Of a DNA stretch of 64,000 nt, positions 25,151 to 37,689 are shown in pieces. The position numbers were made by a program, and so were the translations under genes. The DNA comes from Platycnemis pennipes (taxonomy: Eukaryota; Arthropoda; Insecta; Odonata; Platycnemididae), in contig OW121852.1 in the NCBI GenBank assembly GCA_933228895.1, positions 59,004,872 through 59,068,871 of the forward strand, written 5' to 3'. Every line of letters begins with the position of its first letter. Position 1 is the stretch's first letter. The notes beneath the pieces are model-generated. The model ran no database searches. It saw nothing but the letters and a program-made list of their open reading frames with translations, and was not told the origin of the DNA.

Positions 25151-25429
25151 GGGTGTAGAGAAATACTGCAAAAATAAGGAACACCTGAATTTGAGACACT
25201 GAATGACCTGAATGCAAGGAAAGACTTCGATTAATGATATCAAAATGAAATTCAAATGAAACTTGTCACTATCATCATTAGGTTGATTGCTGACGGATTC
25301 ACTTTTTGAAAGTGCGACATGATTAGAACAAAACTCTGTTTGCGTTATAGGTCTTCAGTCCTAATATTGGTTGCCGCAGCTCTCTATTCGATTTTCAATC
25401 AGCTAGCTCATTGGACATCTTTTCCGGCA

Positions 25430-25640
25430 TGACACCTTCATACAAAATATTTCGGAAGGCATAATTCTTGGGAAAAAACTGAGAGGGCGACCAAGTACTT
25501 CGTATTTAAAAGTTATGGCGACGGAAACGGGATGCAGCGCGTATGCTGGAATGAAGAGAAGAGACGGTTGGAGGTAGTGGCTGCGGCAACAAGGCTCTAT
25601 GCCTTTAAATTAATAGAAACTCATCATATTGGCGTTAATA
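25430..25640 (+). mobile_element. LINE reverse-transcriptase C-terminal remnant
   Basis: In plus-strand frames the sequence gives GRPSTSYLKVMATETGC followed by GMKRRDGWR, then a stop. This resembles the end of LINE ORF2 proteins, where a (K/R)xxRGRP(R)xx(Y/F) motif precedes a (K)R..(D/E)R..WR motif. Frameshifts are present. The start is not visible. Confidence 0.55.
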
Positions 25641-25867
25641 TTTTTAAATCTTTCACTACATTCTCCACATAGCTCATAGGAGCCCTTCATCTACCACTCT
25701 TCTCGATTACATACCCTCGAAATTAACAGAATTCTAAAAATGCAATGAACACACAACTCCGTTTAAGAAAAAAAATTTTTCCCATTTTTTGAAAAATTTC
25801 TCAATACTCGCGGCAGTAATTGAACTTCAAGGGATTCCTTTGAACTTAATTGGACTTTCATGCAGGA

Positions 25868-26065
25868 TTCGTGAGCGTTTTAGCCCAGTGGGTAGAGCAT
25901 TGGGCTGCTAACCGGAGGTCCCGAGTTTTCATCCGGGGGGATACCTTTGAATTTGTTCCAGATAAACCCAAGTGGGGTTATTGCCTGAGAACCATATTTT
26001 TCTGGGAAATCGTAGGCAACACAGGGAAAAGAAACGGCCCCAAACCCTGATGTGAGAATACCACA
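25868..26065 (+). mobile_element. tRNA-derived SINE with long tail
   Basis: The A-box-like TAGCCCAGTGGGTAGAGCA and the B-box-like GGTCCCGAGTTTTCATCC are correctly ordered, with the B-box core changed (TTCG to TTTT). A unique-looking body to about 26065 follows. It is not a working tRNA. Confidence 0.6.
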
Positions 26066-26069
26066 CACC

Positions 26070-27420
26070 ATTGGGCTTAGTCAGTAAGTCCAGCTCTCAC
26101 CGACCAGACAAACCTTCGAGTTCAACACAGCTTTACTACAGGTTTCGTTATGGTCGAACCGGAAGAGTTTTACGCAACAATACAAAAGCGAGGCCAAAAT
26201 GACGACCTTTAGGTTAGCGCTCGGCGGCGAAACCTGAACGAATAGCGACGTCACCATGTCATCCACATTTGGAAATAGATGAGACAGAGTGCATTGATGC
26301 ATTCATGCATTGATGTTCATTTGTAGTAGAATTACATTTTTTAAGGAGTTCCTACCGCACCGTGGGTCTGCAGTCAGTTGCGCACAAGCTATTGGAGCCA
26401 AACTTGGGGGAATTTCATTGCCTAAACTAGCCAATAGTGTATATTCGGGTAAGGACAGAGATAATTGAATAACTGTAATTCCCATAAAACATCAGAAAAT
26501 AAAAAATCAAAACTATATTATAAACTTCCGTTCTCTCTCTCCTTAATCCAATTTTATTAAACTTTCACTCTCTTGATAAAAAATGTTCCTCCAAAAAAAA
26601 TGTCATTCAGCAGTACAGACTGAAATAAAAGACGTCTGAATAATTTGGTTAATCAATTATGAATGTTTAATTGGTTAATTCTCACTCGCCATTTCGCAAG
26701 GATACACTATACATTGACTCAAAAATAAGTGATTGGTAGGTTACAGTCAAAGTAAAATTAGGTTGTAAGGGGATTTAACTGGGATGAATATGTTACAACG
26801 CCGAACTTGGTTTCACCTTAAGAAAACACGTGGCATCGTGTACCAAGTGGGACTCAAACTCAGAATCTTAATGTAGTCACACCTGAGCGTTAACGACCTG
26901 CATTTAGCAGCATACATGGTTGCTTTATTTTTTAAGTTACGGTAGCAACATAAATCTGCCATTTTACGCACTTTATTTATCCCGAAAATATGTTTTTAAA
27001 TTTTTAACATCTAGTAATGCAATAAAGAATCTCATTTACGACTGTTCCGACTCCAAAATCGGCAGATTTTACGAAAAGGCTCATGCAGACAGCAACTTCT
27101 GTTTTTTTTCTTCAAAATTTGAAAGCCATGACTCTGACTCCAAAGAAGTTCTATCGCAAAGCCTGGAATTTTACCGCTACGATTTCTGAGCAATAAATTC
27201 GTAAGAAGTATAAAAGAAATTTCAGGTATAAACGACGTTTTACTCCAAATATCTGGTGATGCGCATAGGGAAAAGCACGTGAAATTAAGCGGTGTTTTCA
27301 AGCCTATGAGGAAAGCGATTGAAATCATTGCTGTCTCACTGTTTATGGAAGTAGGAGATGAGTCACAAACACACTCACATACAGCGACGAAACTAAAGGT
27401 AGAAAAATAAATGCGTTCGG
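26070..27420. other. No recognisable gene
   Basis: Short chance frames only. A weak reverse tRNA-like segment lies near 26845-26900 (GGGACTCAAACTCAG). Confidence 0.4.
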
Positions 27421-27429
27421 AACAGCTCT

Positions 27430-27770
27430 AGTTTGTCATGGTAGAAAAAAATGCCGAGCACGGTCACGCTGCGCGACAATTTCAGCGAGGGAAGCGTTTC
27501 GTCGGCGTCCATACTACAGTCTGAGTAACGAATATAGGTCACCGGAGGTTTTCGGATTTGCCGCCGTATAGGTGTGCTGAGGGAGGCGTGCCGGGTGTTT
27601 TGCAGTTACGTTACACTTGCGTTTTCCGCGGCTTCACTTTCTACCGTGCCCCGAGGAACTTAGCGCCCTCTTCTCCTCATCGATAGAGGAGGGAGACAAA
27701 AACTGAAGGTGGACGAGAACATAAGCGGGAGGAGACCTGGAGAGTCCGTCGCATTTGCATGATGACTGGC
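27430..27770. promoter_or_regulatory. CpG-rich patch of unknown role
   Basis: This stretch is clearly richer in CG than its flanks. No transcription start, splice site or coding frame can be supported. It could be a small regulatory island or a GC-rich repeat. Confidence 0.2.
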
Positions 27771-27885
27771 GATGGTTTCCTACTGGCTATGGTAGATTTT
27801 TATGAAACAAATCTACTCTACAAGAAATTATACTAGCGAGAAGAAGGCGACCAGCTCCGATCATTTATGCCATGAAGTATGGGTT

Positions 27886-27975
27886 GGAGGTTAGGTATAG
27901 AAAGGAGCAGTTTAGGAAGGTTGAAGAGAAACCTGACGTCGGCATTAGCCTACCCATAGTAAAAATACCAAGAAG
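27886..27975 (-). mobile_element. SINE fragment (CGTCGGCATTAGCCTAC family)
   Basis: The segment with GAAACCTGACGTCGGCATTAGCCTAC matches the body of the fuller copy at 32190-32500 in the same orientation. The tRNA head is absent. Confidence 0.55.
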
Positions 27976-28134
27976 TCAATATTTTTAAACACCATTCAGC
28001 AAAATGAGTGCTCAAACGCAAAGTAATCTGCTTAAGGTGCAAAAGGACGGACCACCCTTCGAATCCAGAAAACGCTATACTAGTGGTAATTCAGGCAAGA
28101 CAATCAACAGCTTAGGTAATATTTACCATTTCAT

Positions 28135-28410
28135 ATAGGTGAGTAGAGGTAGGAATATTTCAGGGAATGAAGAGAGGGTGGAGGAAAATATGGAGGTTGA
28201 ATCAGCCTTTTCTCGATGAAAGACGCAAAAAGGTCCACGGTTTTACGCCCCATACAACGGAGGCGTATTGAACTTGATGAGTTCTCCCCATGACCCTCAA
28301 GCTCTCTCACCAGTTTACCTCATGACAAATTTCTGCCCTTGGTAGGATTCGATCGCAGAACCTCCGGGATAGTAAGCCAGTACTCAGCAATTATACCAGC
28401 CCGATCCCCC
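28135..28410 (-). mobile_element. tRNA-derived SINE, diverged
   Basis: The block order follows the copy at 32190-32500: GGAGGAAA...ATGGAGGTTGAATCAGCC, CGATGAAAGACGC, GTCCACGGTTTTACGCCCC, ACGGAGG, ATTGAACTTGA, then a reverse tRNA-like head with GGTAGGATTCGATCGCAGAACC. Substantial divergence suggests an old insertion. Confidence 0.6.
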
Positions 28411-29104
28411 ACAAACGCCCCACTTTCGTCAATACAACCTAAAATTCCACCACCATTCTTCTCTATTCCATCCCTATTCCAGCATTAAATATTAGACCTT
28501 CCATATTAGACCTTTTTTGAAAAAATTGTTTTATTGTACATACATACGTATCAAACTCACTCAATGGCAATGAAAATTGTGAACTTCAGGAAATGTTCGC
28601 ACGAGTTCGTAGGAAGCTAATGAACGCAGATGACAAGCTAATAGATCCGCAATGCTTAGGAATTATATATGCCACAGCTCCTAATACAGAGCTGGAGGTC
28701 GCATAGCTTGCAACGAAGTAGGATGACATGATAGTCCCAAAATAATTGCACGACCTCTTCCCGCAAGCGCAAGTGGAGCAAATCAAGGATCACCAAAATA
28801 TCGGGTTAGAAAAATAGCACAGAATCCAAAGGAAATTGTTTTACACACAAGTTCAAGAACTAATACGATATAGTTCGAGAAGTTGGAAAATCAAGGAATG
28901 GAAAGGAAAAAAATACATCACGAATAGAATAAAAAGATGGAAAACTACCACAGGGACTACATTTAATATACTTTGCATAATTGATAGAATATGTCAATAT
29001 TTGTAAACGTGAGATGTTCGACCCAGATGGTGATGGCTTTCACTATATTTCTGCGTGTGAAAATACTTAATTTTTAAGGATAGTATCATTTAATTTAGAT
29101 ATTC

Positions 29105-29290
29105 AAACCAATCTTCGGATTGCTGACCGATGATGATGATTCTGGGATAATGAAAAACCAATATTGTAGTGACTAATATTGTCTTTACCCTTAATCATCA
29201 TCGGTCAAATATCCTAGGATTGGTTTTACGCAGCCCTCCATTCGATAATTCTATCGGCCAACCTCTTCATATTAACGTAATTCTTCTCCT
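29105..29290. mobile_element. Two LINE 3' ends, convergent
   Basis: At 29105-29140 the plus strand reads ACCAATCTTCGGATTGCTGACCGATGATGATGA. At 29195-29290 the minus strand reads the same ending after a LINE C-terminal stretch (NRMEGCVKPIL-like, frameshifted). Both end in the GATGAT tail typical of the LINE family at 34-38 kb. Confidence 0.55.
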
Positions 29291-29324
29291 GCCATTATGT
29301 TTTAAATATATGAATTGTTCACCG

Positions 29325-29375
29325 TTGCTAGCGACAGATCCTTGCGGTGGTGGCAGGGTATTACGCAGATACATA
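29325..29375 (+). repeat. LINE 3'-tail repeat
   Basis: A diverged copy of the tail that recurs in this window: a TTGCGGTGGTGGCAGGGTATTACGCAGAT-like core split by a few changes. It matches 46615-46672 and the reverse copy at 63361-63420. Confidence 0.5.
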
Positions 29376-29379
29376 TTGA

Positions 29380-31510
29380 AAAAATCGTTTGTACTCAGAC
29401 TGAAATGTAGAACAGGGGGTCGGAAAACTGCGACTCACAAGCCGCATGCTTAGGTTTTATGCATTCAGCTCTGAAGAAAAAATGAAAAGAGAATTAAAAC
29501 TGTCAAAGTTTAACTAATAAAACTATTTATTACAACCAATAAATAAAAACTACCATTGTTTCATTACTGATGCTAATGATTATTTCATGATAATTTCATA
29601 AAATGATAACAAACTTTGAATCTTATCTTTAAAAAAAACCTCTACTTACAACCCGGATATACAGACGCTTTCAGGAAATTTAAGCGCATGGATCACAATA
29701 ATTTAAAAAATTAACAGTAGTATAATTAATGGATTTAGGCACAAAATTATGGTAGTCCATTATGATGGAATCAACGGGAAACACTTGTCTAATTTATTCA
29801 AGCACGAAGTTTTTCATTGTGTAGTGAGAGTTTGTCGAAAGCCCCATACTTCGAGTATAAAAATTTACTAACGAAGTTCAGTCTTTTTTATTAGCTTCCA
29901 GAAAAGCATTGTCCGATCATCGAGTTGATGTCCGAATAATTCTTCCTGAGGTTTTAAATATTTATATCCGCTATATGTAGGGAATATGACACACCGATTC
30001 TGAGCTAAGAAGTAGAGAATCGAAAAATACCTTAGGAAGGATAATTTTATGAGATAACCCAATGTGGTATTAAATTCGAACCGAAAACGCACTGAAACAT
30101 TTCACTTTCAATGGTTTGAACAGGACCTTTAGCGTCAGAAAACATGTCAAGAAACGACCATATCAAACATCATTCTTTGAAATCTCCTTAAGCTACCAGC
30201 CGCTGTTCCTTCGGCCTTCAGGTTGCCTTTCACGACTCAGAATGATGCAAAGGGAAGAGAGTTGATAAAGTAGAGGGCACGCGGAAGATCCCTGACCCCT
30301 CCTGACGCTTCCTTCCATCACATGCAAAACACTGCTCGCGCATAAAAGCACGCACTACTTCTAGAAGGAAAGGGGTGACCTACGTCGACGACTGGCAGGA
30401 ATATTATACGGCCTATTATCTCTATCTCTTTATTACTTTAGCACAACGCATTTCGACAGACTCAAAGAATCGCCCCCAAGTTTGATACAGCCTTTTAGCC
30501 GAGAGTGTAATTTAAAAAAGGTAATTACGATTCCATCCAAATGGAGGTATTTTGAAGAACTTAGACGGTCATCAATTATGAGATGTTAATATGCACTATG
30601 AGCTCTTCGGCATGCCCCTCGAAAGTTTCAATGCAGAAATCAATGCAAAAATGATAATATTTTTGCTTGCTTTTGACTATCAATTTTGTACTGCATTTTA
30701 TGGAGCAACTTAAGTACATGATAATTTATCTAGCTTTAAGCTATGGTTTGGGTAAATTTTTACCTTTTTTAACCTCAATTTAGGAGTTTCCATTGCATAT
30801 TATAGAATGAAATTCTTCCGACTCAGCGGGCCGGACGATTGATGATTTTTAGGATTGATGATTTTTAGGCTTTCCCAAAAATTCTTACCACAGCTTTTAA
30901 ATTCGGAGTACAGGAAGTATAATTACTCGCAATTCAAGTACAATGGCAAGTAACCAATATGATGCATCATAATTCATTGAACAGAGCGAAAAAGTGATAT
31001 TATTTTGACATTCGAGACAAAAAATTATTAGTCTCGCATCAGAATCACGTAAAAGATTAAAATTTTTTAGTACTACATATTTATATTAAATGACCAGATA
31101 AGAATTTAGTTTACATCAATTCATTTTACGAGAACAGGAGATCTCAAGGTCAATTAAATAATTCGAAAAATGAGGAAACGAATAGGAGTATTCGAAATGG
31201 ACAACATCACCCATGTAAGTTTAACGAAATACAAAATTACTCTCCAACAATTTTTAGGTGACACCCTGGTGGAAGAAGGATAGCTTTACTCTCCAGCAGA
31301 ATTTCAGCAATTGGAGTGTGACAATTTTTTACCACTGACCTGTGGATGTAAGATCCACATCAAATGATGATTAACCAGCTGTTATAAAGCATTCTGAAAA
31401 GAAAGTGACAGAAAAATTTGTCAACGCCACATACTAATTCCCATGCCACGCGAAAAATTTGGAAAACTGGTACCTACTTCATACTGGAATTCATCTATCC
31501 GACTGCGGTA
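29380..31510. other. 2.1 kb with no recognisable gene or element
   Basis: AT-rich DNA with short chance frames. A short duplication, GATTGATGATTTTTAG, occurs near 30838-30868. Confidence 0.4.
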
Positions 31511-31514
31511 GCCA

Positions 31515-31665
31515 GTTCGGTGACATACTGGCTTGGTAATCCACATATTGCGGGTTCGAATCTCGTCTCGGGGATTATTTATGGTGATCACCCTTGACTT
31601 AAGAACTTAGGTTAGATAGAGTCTCAAGTATTTTAGCACCTGGGACCTAACGCCACTACTACTCC
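31515..31665 (+). mobile_element. tRNA-derived SINE
   Basis: The B box GCGGGTTCGAATCTCGTC follows an A-box-like TAGCCAGTTCGGTGACATACTGG-type segment. The tail GAACTTAGGTTAGATAGAGTC and the ending ACGCCACTACTAC match the copy at 19864-20028. Confidence 0.7.
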
Positions 31666-31677
31666 ACTTAACGGCAA

Positions 31678-32172
31678 TTAGTTCTCGCGGGCGAACGAGA
31701 AAAGCCCGTAATATTGACTGCGGACTTGGGAAGGCAAGCCTCCCGAAGTTCGCCGCCGTTGGCACTGCATTGCTGTCACACCAAGGTCACGCGCGCGCGT
31801 GCGTTTACTTTGCTTCGTAATCAATCTATGTTGCTCACATAACTCCGCACATCTCCACGCATGCTGACGGAAGTTAAAACATTTTCGCCGCGTCATGCGA
31901 GCCTTTTGCGGAAATCGAGGAGTTTCGCTCGGTTCCCTTCGCTGCTGACGCATTGTTGCTGCGATCGTTTCCGCGCCAAACTGAGATCGACGCCCCGATC
32001 GAAAACCGTTCATAGACCCCGAAAAATACCATGCGGGAATCCTTGGCGTTGAGCGAGCACGGAAACACATGGAATTTAAGTTCCACATCGGTGTTGTTGA
32101 AGTAATACAGTGTTCAGATACAGGAGTTCCATATATTCTTAAGTGAAAAATTTCAGGACGGCTGACATACAT
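31678..32172 (-). CDS. Orphan open frame, 164 codons, doubtful
   Basis: The longest open frame outside known elements. It lies in a CpG-rich segment (31680-32090) between two SINEs. The product is Arg- and Ser-rich, with scattered Cys but no recognised fold. GC-rich DNA has few stops, so openness alone is weak evidence. The CpG content could mark a promoter or an old exon. I cannot assign a function. Confidence 0.15.
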   Translation of the reverse strand: MYVSRPEIFHLRIYGTPVSEHCITSTTPMWNLNSMCFRARSTPRIPAWYFSGSMNGFRSGRRSQFGAETIAATMRQQRREPSETPRFPQKARMTRRKCFNFRQHAWRCAELCEQHRLITKQSKRTRARDLGVTAMQCQRRRTSGGLPSQVRSQYYGLFSFAREN

Positions 32173-32189
32173 CAGTTTCTCACGATCGT

Positions 32190-32500
32190 TGGTTGGTTGG
32201 TTATTTAGGGGAGGCGACCGACAGCTGAGGTCATTTGCGCCATATAGGATCGGTGGATAATTGAGTAATAGTAGGAGTTTTCAGGGAACGGAGGAAGGGT
32301 GGAGAGAAACCCGGCGTCGGCATTAGCCTACTCTTAACGAAAGGCGCCAAGGGGACCACGGCTTAACGTCCCATCCGACGGACGGAGTACTGAACTTGAA
32401 ATGCCCTCCACTAGGCACTCAAGTGGGGACTGGTTTTCCACTGAAAAATCCGCCACTGCCGGGAATCGAATCCAACCACACCAACCCGATCGCCTTCTCA
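32190..32500 (-). mobile_element. tRNA-derived SINE, fuller copy
   Basis: Read on the minus strand, it starts with a tRNA-like head (GGTTGGATTCGATTCCCGGCAG as B box, split here) and continues through a conserved body: TGGAAAACCAGTCCCC, GGAGGGCATTTCAAG, CCGTCGGATGGGACG, GGCGCCTTTCGTTAAGAG, and TAGGCTAATGCCGACGC. Related copies are at 28135, 44825, 48910, 58385, 59390 and 61090. Confidence 0.75.
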
Positions 32501-34280
32501 CGATCGAAAACGTGTAAATAGAAAAGACTCACCGAGAAGGTAAGAATGTATCAAAATTAGGATGAGAGATATATGCCGTTAACTTTTCCTGTTTAATGCA
32601 TCGGCTTGAATTCCAGTACATTCTTATCCATATATGTTGCTAAATACTTCCTTAAGCTATATATTTCGACTCCAATCAAGTACACAATAATAATTATATG
32701 GGTTTAAATATAAAATGAATTGTAATGAAATAGATAACTCATGCTCATTCGCGCTGGGAAACTAAAAGCATTGTTTATTTTTAATCACGATTTCTTCCTT
32801 ATTATTGTCATATGCGAACGTAACTAACCTTTCAATTAAGTTGCGCATCTTAGGAGGATTTTATTCGACCATCTAAGATTGAGACGTTTGGACGAACTGA
32901 TCCTTTCAGAGTATCTTAGTCACAACTGATTCAAACCCGGCTGATGATCCAATTCCCGAGGAAAAACTTAGATGCACGTTTTTGAGATGCTAGATGCACG
33001 TTTTTGAGTCCATGTTTTCATCAAATACGTAAAAATGAAAAATTCTGTCCCAAAATCAAGTGGATTCAAAGAAAAATCCACTAAAATTTATTAAAAAAAT
33101 AGAAAATACAATAATTATTGCGAATGAAATAACCCTTCATTCCTCTCCTAGTTTCAAACTATGAGTTTAATCTATTGCTGTTAAGAGAAAAGGTCGCAGG
33201 TGGTGTCCACGGTCAATGACGTGATTGACGCAGGTGCTATGCCACTGACGTCAATATTACTATAATTATTCATACTAATACTGTTTTCACACTATCATTA
33301 TTCATACAAATACTGCTTCACACGCTAAGTTTTGCTTTGATTATTCAAGGAGAAATGTTTCACCTTACATGCGCCATGTTTTCACATAGTTTAAGAATGC
33401 ATTTCCTCTGATGACGTTTCGAGAAACAGTCATCAAATTTGTTGACACACAACACTTCATTTATTTGATATCAGCCTTCATGCTTCAAACATGAATGATG
33501 AACCGATGATGACTTGATTTATATCAACACCGTGATAATTAAAACCATAGCAATATTCTAGGAGTTTAATAATTTCATGAATTGTTATCATATGTATCAA
33601 TCCCTCCGTACAATATCAACACTATTAATGCAACGCAAAAAAAACAAGTTAAATTAAGAAAGAAAACTAATAAAATACTACAATGTTGTGAGTTTTCGGA
33701 ATGGAATGATTAATGTATTGAAAAGTATTACGATAAAAGAATTAACGATAACTGCGATTTTCATCCCCTGTTAATTAGCGTTTAAACGAGTCTACGCATT
33801 GAAGTTTCAAAAGAGCTGTGGGTCCGCGGGCAATGCGGCTCAGCGAAGGCGATGAGAGTTAGGAGTCAAATCGAGGCATTGGCAGTGAAATTTCCCGCCT
33901 GGGAATAAATTCTCATGGAATCAAGTTGCTTGACCTCAATCAAACCAGAATGATTTTCTCAATCTTGGCGGGAAAATGAGACACATACCAAAGAGCCGGT
34001 TCCAATATTATTAAGTGTATTGGTAGACTTGCGAAATTCATGATCGAACACACGTGTTGCAATGTTACTTACTCAAATTAAATACAACCTAGTTACCATT
34101 TCACAAAATACCACTGATACTGTCCTTTTTAGCCTGTCGGAAAAAATATGTACTAAAAAGGGATTTCAATGTTCTTCAGTGAAAATTTTAAATTAAATGC
34201 ACTAAAATTGGAATTCTGAATTAAAAATTACTTTCCATGATTTAAAAAAAACCTTAAAGAAAGTGCGGGGTGGACTTTCA
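32500..34280. other. No recognisable gene; one hairpin
   Basis: A hairpin at 33410-33436 (GATGACGTTTC / GAAACAGTCATC) is preceded by CUGAUGA-like bases. It fails as a hammerhead because the GAAA is inside the stem. Repeated CACGTTTTTGAG occurs near 32975-33010. Nothing else was recognised. Confidence 0.4.
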
Positions 34281-34665
34281 GCCAAAATGCCAGACTGAAA
34301 GAATTCGAAATGTGATGCTACTGAAGAAAGATGAAGATTAAACGAAAAGGTTGCGTGGTACACCAAGAACTCCAAAAAAAGAAAGGGAAAAAAAGGAAGC
34401 CTGACGAGCATTTTAAAAAAGAGGTCAGTACAACTTAATCGGCCATTTCTTGAGACATTACGGATGATGAAGGAATCGCCCAGGGAAAAGTGAACAGAAA
34501 GAACGGAAAAATAAAAAGCCCTGTAAGAGATACATGGAGCAAATATGGTGGGATGTAAAAGAGATGACTTGTGTAAATATGAAGAGGGTTGACACATTAA
34601 GAATGAAGTTGAGACAAGCGTCAAACCAAACTAAGTAATGATGACTGGTGATAATGATAATTAAG
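34280..34665 (+). mobile_element. LINE C-terminal and 3'-end remnant
   Basis: Plus-strand frames read pieces equivalent to AFEMWCYRRMMKIKR, then LIGHFLRHYGMMKE, then a decayed GKVNGKNGRGRPR-like region, then SVKPN and a GATGA-rich tail. This order matches the C-terminus of the LINE copy at 36336-37335. Multiple stops and frameshifts mark it as dead. Confidence 0.65.
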
Positions 34666-35339
34666 TAAACAAAGTGTTAATTAATTTTGAATCTCCAAGA
34701 ATGTTAACAGGATTAAGGGGTGGAAATATAAACTATAAAATTTAGCTCAAATTTAACAATCTCAGTTGCTTGAAAACGGAAAAATGAACTCTCTACACTT
34801 GTGCGCGTGATAAAAAGAAAATATGCGAAGGTAAAATAATCACGAGGGTCATTTACGCCTAAACCAGAGGGGCGATTTTGATAGATGAGAGAAGAGCTCG
34901 TTGATCAGCGTACTCGTACTGTTCTACGCCCTCTGAAGGCCATACGTTCAAGGCATTACCCTGTGTCTTATTGTTAGCCTTTACTGCCTTTAGTTTAATT
35001 TGAAAATCGGATAATACCGATTATGATACTGGATAGAAGAGCATTCCTCATACTCTTACTTACTATGGCTAACTTGGCATTGTTTGTTTGTTTTTTCATT
35101 TTTTCACATCAGCTTCCAGAGTAGCTCTTAGATATTATGCAAAAGAACATACCTAGAGGCCGATCAGGTTACGAATAGAGTAGTAGCAAAGTATAAAGTA
35201 GTTTGCTTTTAATACCACCACGAACTTCCACTGAGTTTACATGCCTGCGACTTCTTTAGAGCAGATAAGACTATTATATTATGCAATTAGGTATATTATA
35301 GAGAGAGAACTTAAGAAATATAGCCCTTATCTTTCTATC

Positions 35340-36120
35340 ACGAAGTATTATCTTTGAAGTATTCTGTTGACCACACAACTTATGCCTTGATGATTATGGA
35401 AATGGATCTTATAAAGCAAAATACAACAAAAAGCAGAGGAGTTCATGAATGAAGACCATTTCGGATTCAGGAAAAGTAATGGCACAACAGAGGAAATCCT
35501 TACCCTTAGGCTACTCATACAGAAGAGAATGGAGGTGAACAAAACGTCTCTTTATGCTTTTGTGGATTTGGAGAAGGCACTACACAATGTGGATTGGAAC
35601 TCAATGTTTAGGATTCTCTTAGGAATTGGAGTGTCTAATAATGACCGAAAAATTATCCTCATTTCGTAGCTGCTATCAAATCGGGACGCAACATTGAAGG
35701 AGTAAGAATTAAGAAAGGAGTGAGACAAGACAGGACACTTCTTCCGTAATTTTTAACGGGTACATAGAGAGGCCATTAAGTAAATCAAAGAAAAGCTTCA
35801 GGATTATATCCATGTAAAAAATCAGTATGATTCGATTCGCCGAAGACAGCGGTAATGGCAGAGACAGAAATAGATTTAAAGATGATTCTAATTCACATGG
35901 GTAACATCACGTCTAGATCTCGCCTGAATATAAAAATAAAAAGAAAAAAAGTAATGATATACAGCAGAAGTGAGGTGAGTAAAATCAATGTTAACATCGG
36001 AAGCAAAAGCTAGAATAGGTGAGCAAATATTTCTATCGAGGAAGCCAAATGACTAGCGATGGGGTAGCAAGAAGGAAATAGCCAGTCGAATGGGAAATCT
36101 ACCGCAAGAAGAATGTCTTC
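35340..36120 (+). mobile_element. LINE reverse-transcriptase remnant, copy 1
   Basis: Open from 35445: HFGFRKSNGTTEEILTLRLL, then AFVDLEKALHNVDW. These are the RT fingers/palm motifs with the first catalytic Asp (FVDLEKA). A frame break follows. Decayed VRQ-x-RTLLP and RFAEDS segments come next, the latter being the (F/Y)xDD region with the second Asp changed to Glu-Asp order. The remnant ends near 36120 where an inverted piece begins. It is not functional. Confidence 0.75.
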
Positions 36121-36335
36121 ATCATCAGTATTTCGATCCTAGGATTGGCTTACTGCAAACCTCCATTCTGCCCTATTCAGTGTTAATTCCCTCACGCCCA
36201 GGTAAGCTTTCTCTTTCACGTCAACCTTTATTTGCCCTATATACTTGTCCCTTGGTCTTCCTCGCGGGACCTTCCATTCAATCTTCCCTTCTATTATATT
36301 TCTAACTAATTCATTGGTGAGTATCATACTATGAC
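36121..36335 (-). mobile_element. Inverted LINE C-terminal fragment
   Basis: The minus strand encodes ELVRNIIEGKIEWKVPRGRPRDKYIGQIK, followed by GVRELTLNRAEWRFAVSQS, i.e. the LINE C-terminal GRPR and NRAEWR motifs. It lies between two plus-strand LINE copies, so it is an insertion or an inversion product. Confidence 0.7.
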
Positions 36336-37335
36336 CGAAGATTTATCCACAGCTTGTACAAAAACCAGGTGGCCATGATAAAATCAGGACCCAGTAGTAC
36401 AGAAGCAAGCATAAAGAAAGGAGTGAGACAAGGATGTGCACTGTCTCCCGTATAATTCAATGTCTACTTCGAAAAAGCCATCCAAGAAATCAAAGAAAAG
36501 TCTCAGGGAGTGAATATCCATGGGGAGAAAATAAGCATGCTACGAATCGCCGATGACATAGCAGTCATGGCAGAAACTGAAGATTTAAAGAAGACGCTAG
36601 AAAATATGGAAAGAACAATGACCAGATATCATCTGAATATCAATAAAAAGAAAACTAAGGTATTGGTGTGCAGTAGAAGAAAGGATTCCAGGACCAATGT
36701 TAAACTAGGAAAACAAAAAATCGAGGAGGTGGAAGAGTTCTGTTACCTGGGAAGCCGAGTAACCTGCGATGGACGAAGTAAAAGAAAATTGACAGTAGAA
36801 TTGCCCAAGCGAAAGGGGCATTTTAACAGAAGAAGATTCTGCTTACGGCTGCAAATACAAGCGTGGAAGTGAGGAAACATTTCATTAAAACAAAAATCTG
36901 GAGTATTCTACTATATGGAAGCGAAGCATGACAGCAGCAGAGAAGTCCAGGCTGGAAGCATTTGAAATGTGGTGCTACCGAAGAATGACGATGATAAAAT
37001 GAATCAATCGAGTGACAAACGAAGAAGTCTTCAGAAGAGTGGGAGAGAAGAGATGTCCACTGAAAACCTTAAAAAGAACTTAATAGATGTGGCCTATTAA
37101 GTTGTCTTAATAGGCCATATCTTAAGACACGATGGCCTGATGAAGGCAATCGTCCAGGGAAAAGTGAACGGGAAGAATGGAAAAGGCAGGCCTCGTATGA
37201 GATATATGGAACAAGTTGTGAAGAATGCAAAAGAGAGGAGTTACGTCAATATGAATAGGTTGGCCGATAGAAGAATCGAGTGGAGGGCTGCGTCAAACCA
37301 ATCCTAGGATTGATGACCGATGATGATGATGAATC
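36336..37335 (+). mobile_element. LINE reverse-transcriptase remnant, copy 2
   Basis: From left to right: KKGVRQGCALSPV, then a stop, then an open 120-codon stretch (36510-36872) with MLRIADDIAVMAET (catalytic DD), INKKKTKVL and EEFCYLGSRVT. Decayed LYGSEA, EMWCYRR, GHILRHDGLMK, GKNGKGRPRMRYMEQV and EWRAASNQS pieces follow, then the GATGATGATGA tail. The 5' half is missing. The motif set is that of a non-LTR retrotransposon. An insertion with inverted-repeat character lies near 37080-37130. Confidence 0.8.
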
Positions 37336-37344
37336 ATTGTGCCT

Positions 37345-37660
37345 CACGGTATGTCCAATCCATCTGGTTCTTCTTTACCGTAGGGTTTTCCTTTCTTCAT
37401 CAGCTCCTCTGTACACCTCTTCGTTCCTCACTTTATCTGTCCATTTAATCTTCAACATTCTCCTCCAGCACCATGTTTCGAAGGCTTCAATTCTTCGTTG
37501 GTCTGCTTTCCCGATGTTCCATGTCTCGGATCCATAGAGTGCCAAACTCCATACGAATGTTTTGATGAAGTGCTTCCTTGTTTGCAGCCGTAGGTTCTTT
37601 GAGCGTGGTAGTTGTCTCTTCTTCATACATGCCTTAACGTTTGTCTTAACTTGAGGAAAT
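37345..37660 (-). mobile_element. Inverted LINE reverse-transcriptase fragment
   Basis: An 83-codon open stretch (37375-37626) reads TRKHFIKTFVWSLALYGSETW and EAFETWCWRRMLKIKWTDKV, the conserved post-palm region of this LINE family. It is well preserved, so it may be younger than its neighbours. Confidence 0.75.
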
Positions 37661-37689
37661 TAAAGCCGTGAACAAATATATCGTAATAA

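Noticed and set aside
33405..33440. CUGAUGA followed by GAAAC, possible hammerhead
   Set aside because: The GAAA lies within a plain hairpin (GATGACGTTTC / GAAACAGTCATC) and no stem I can form, unlike the PLE-linked copies.
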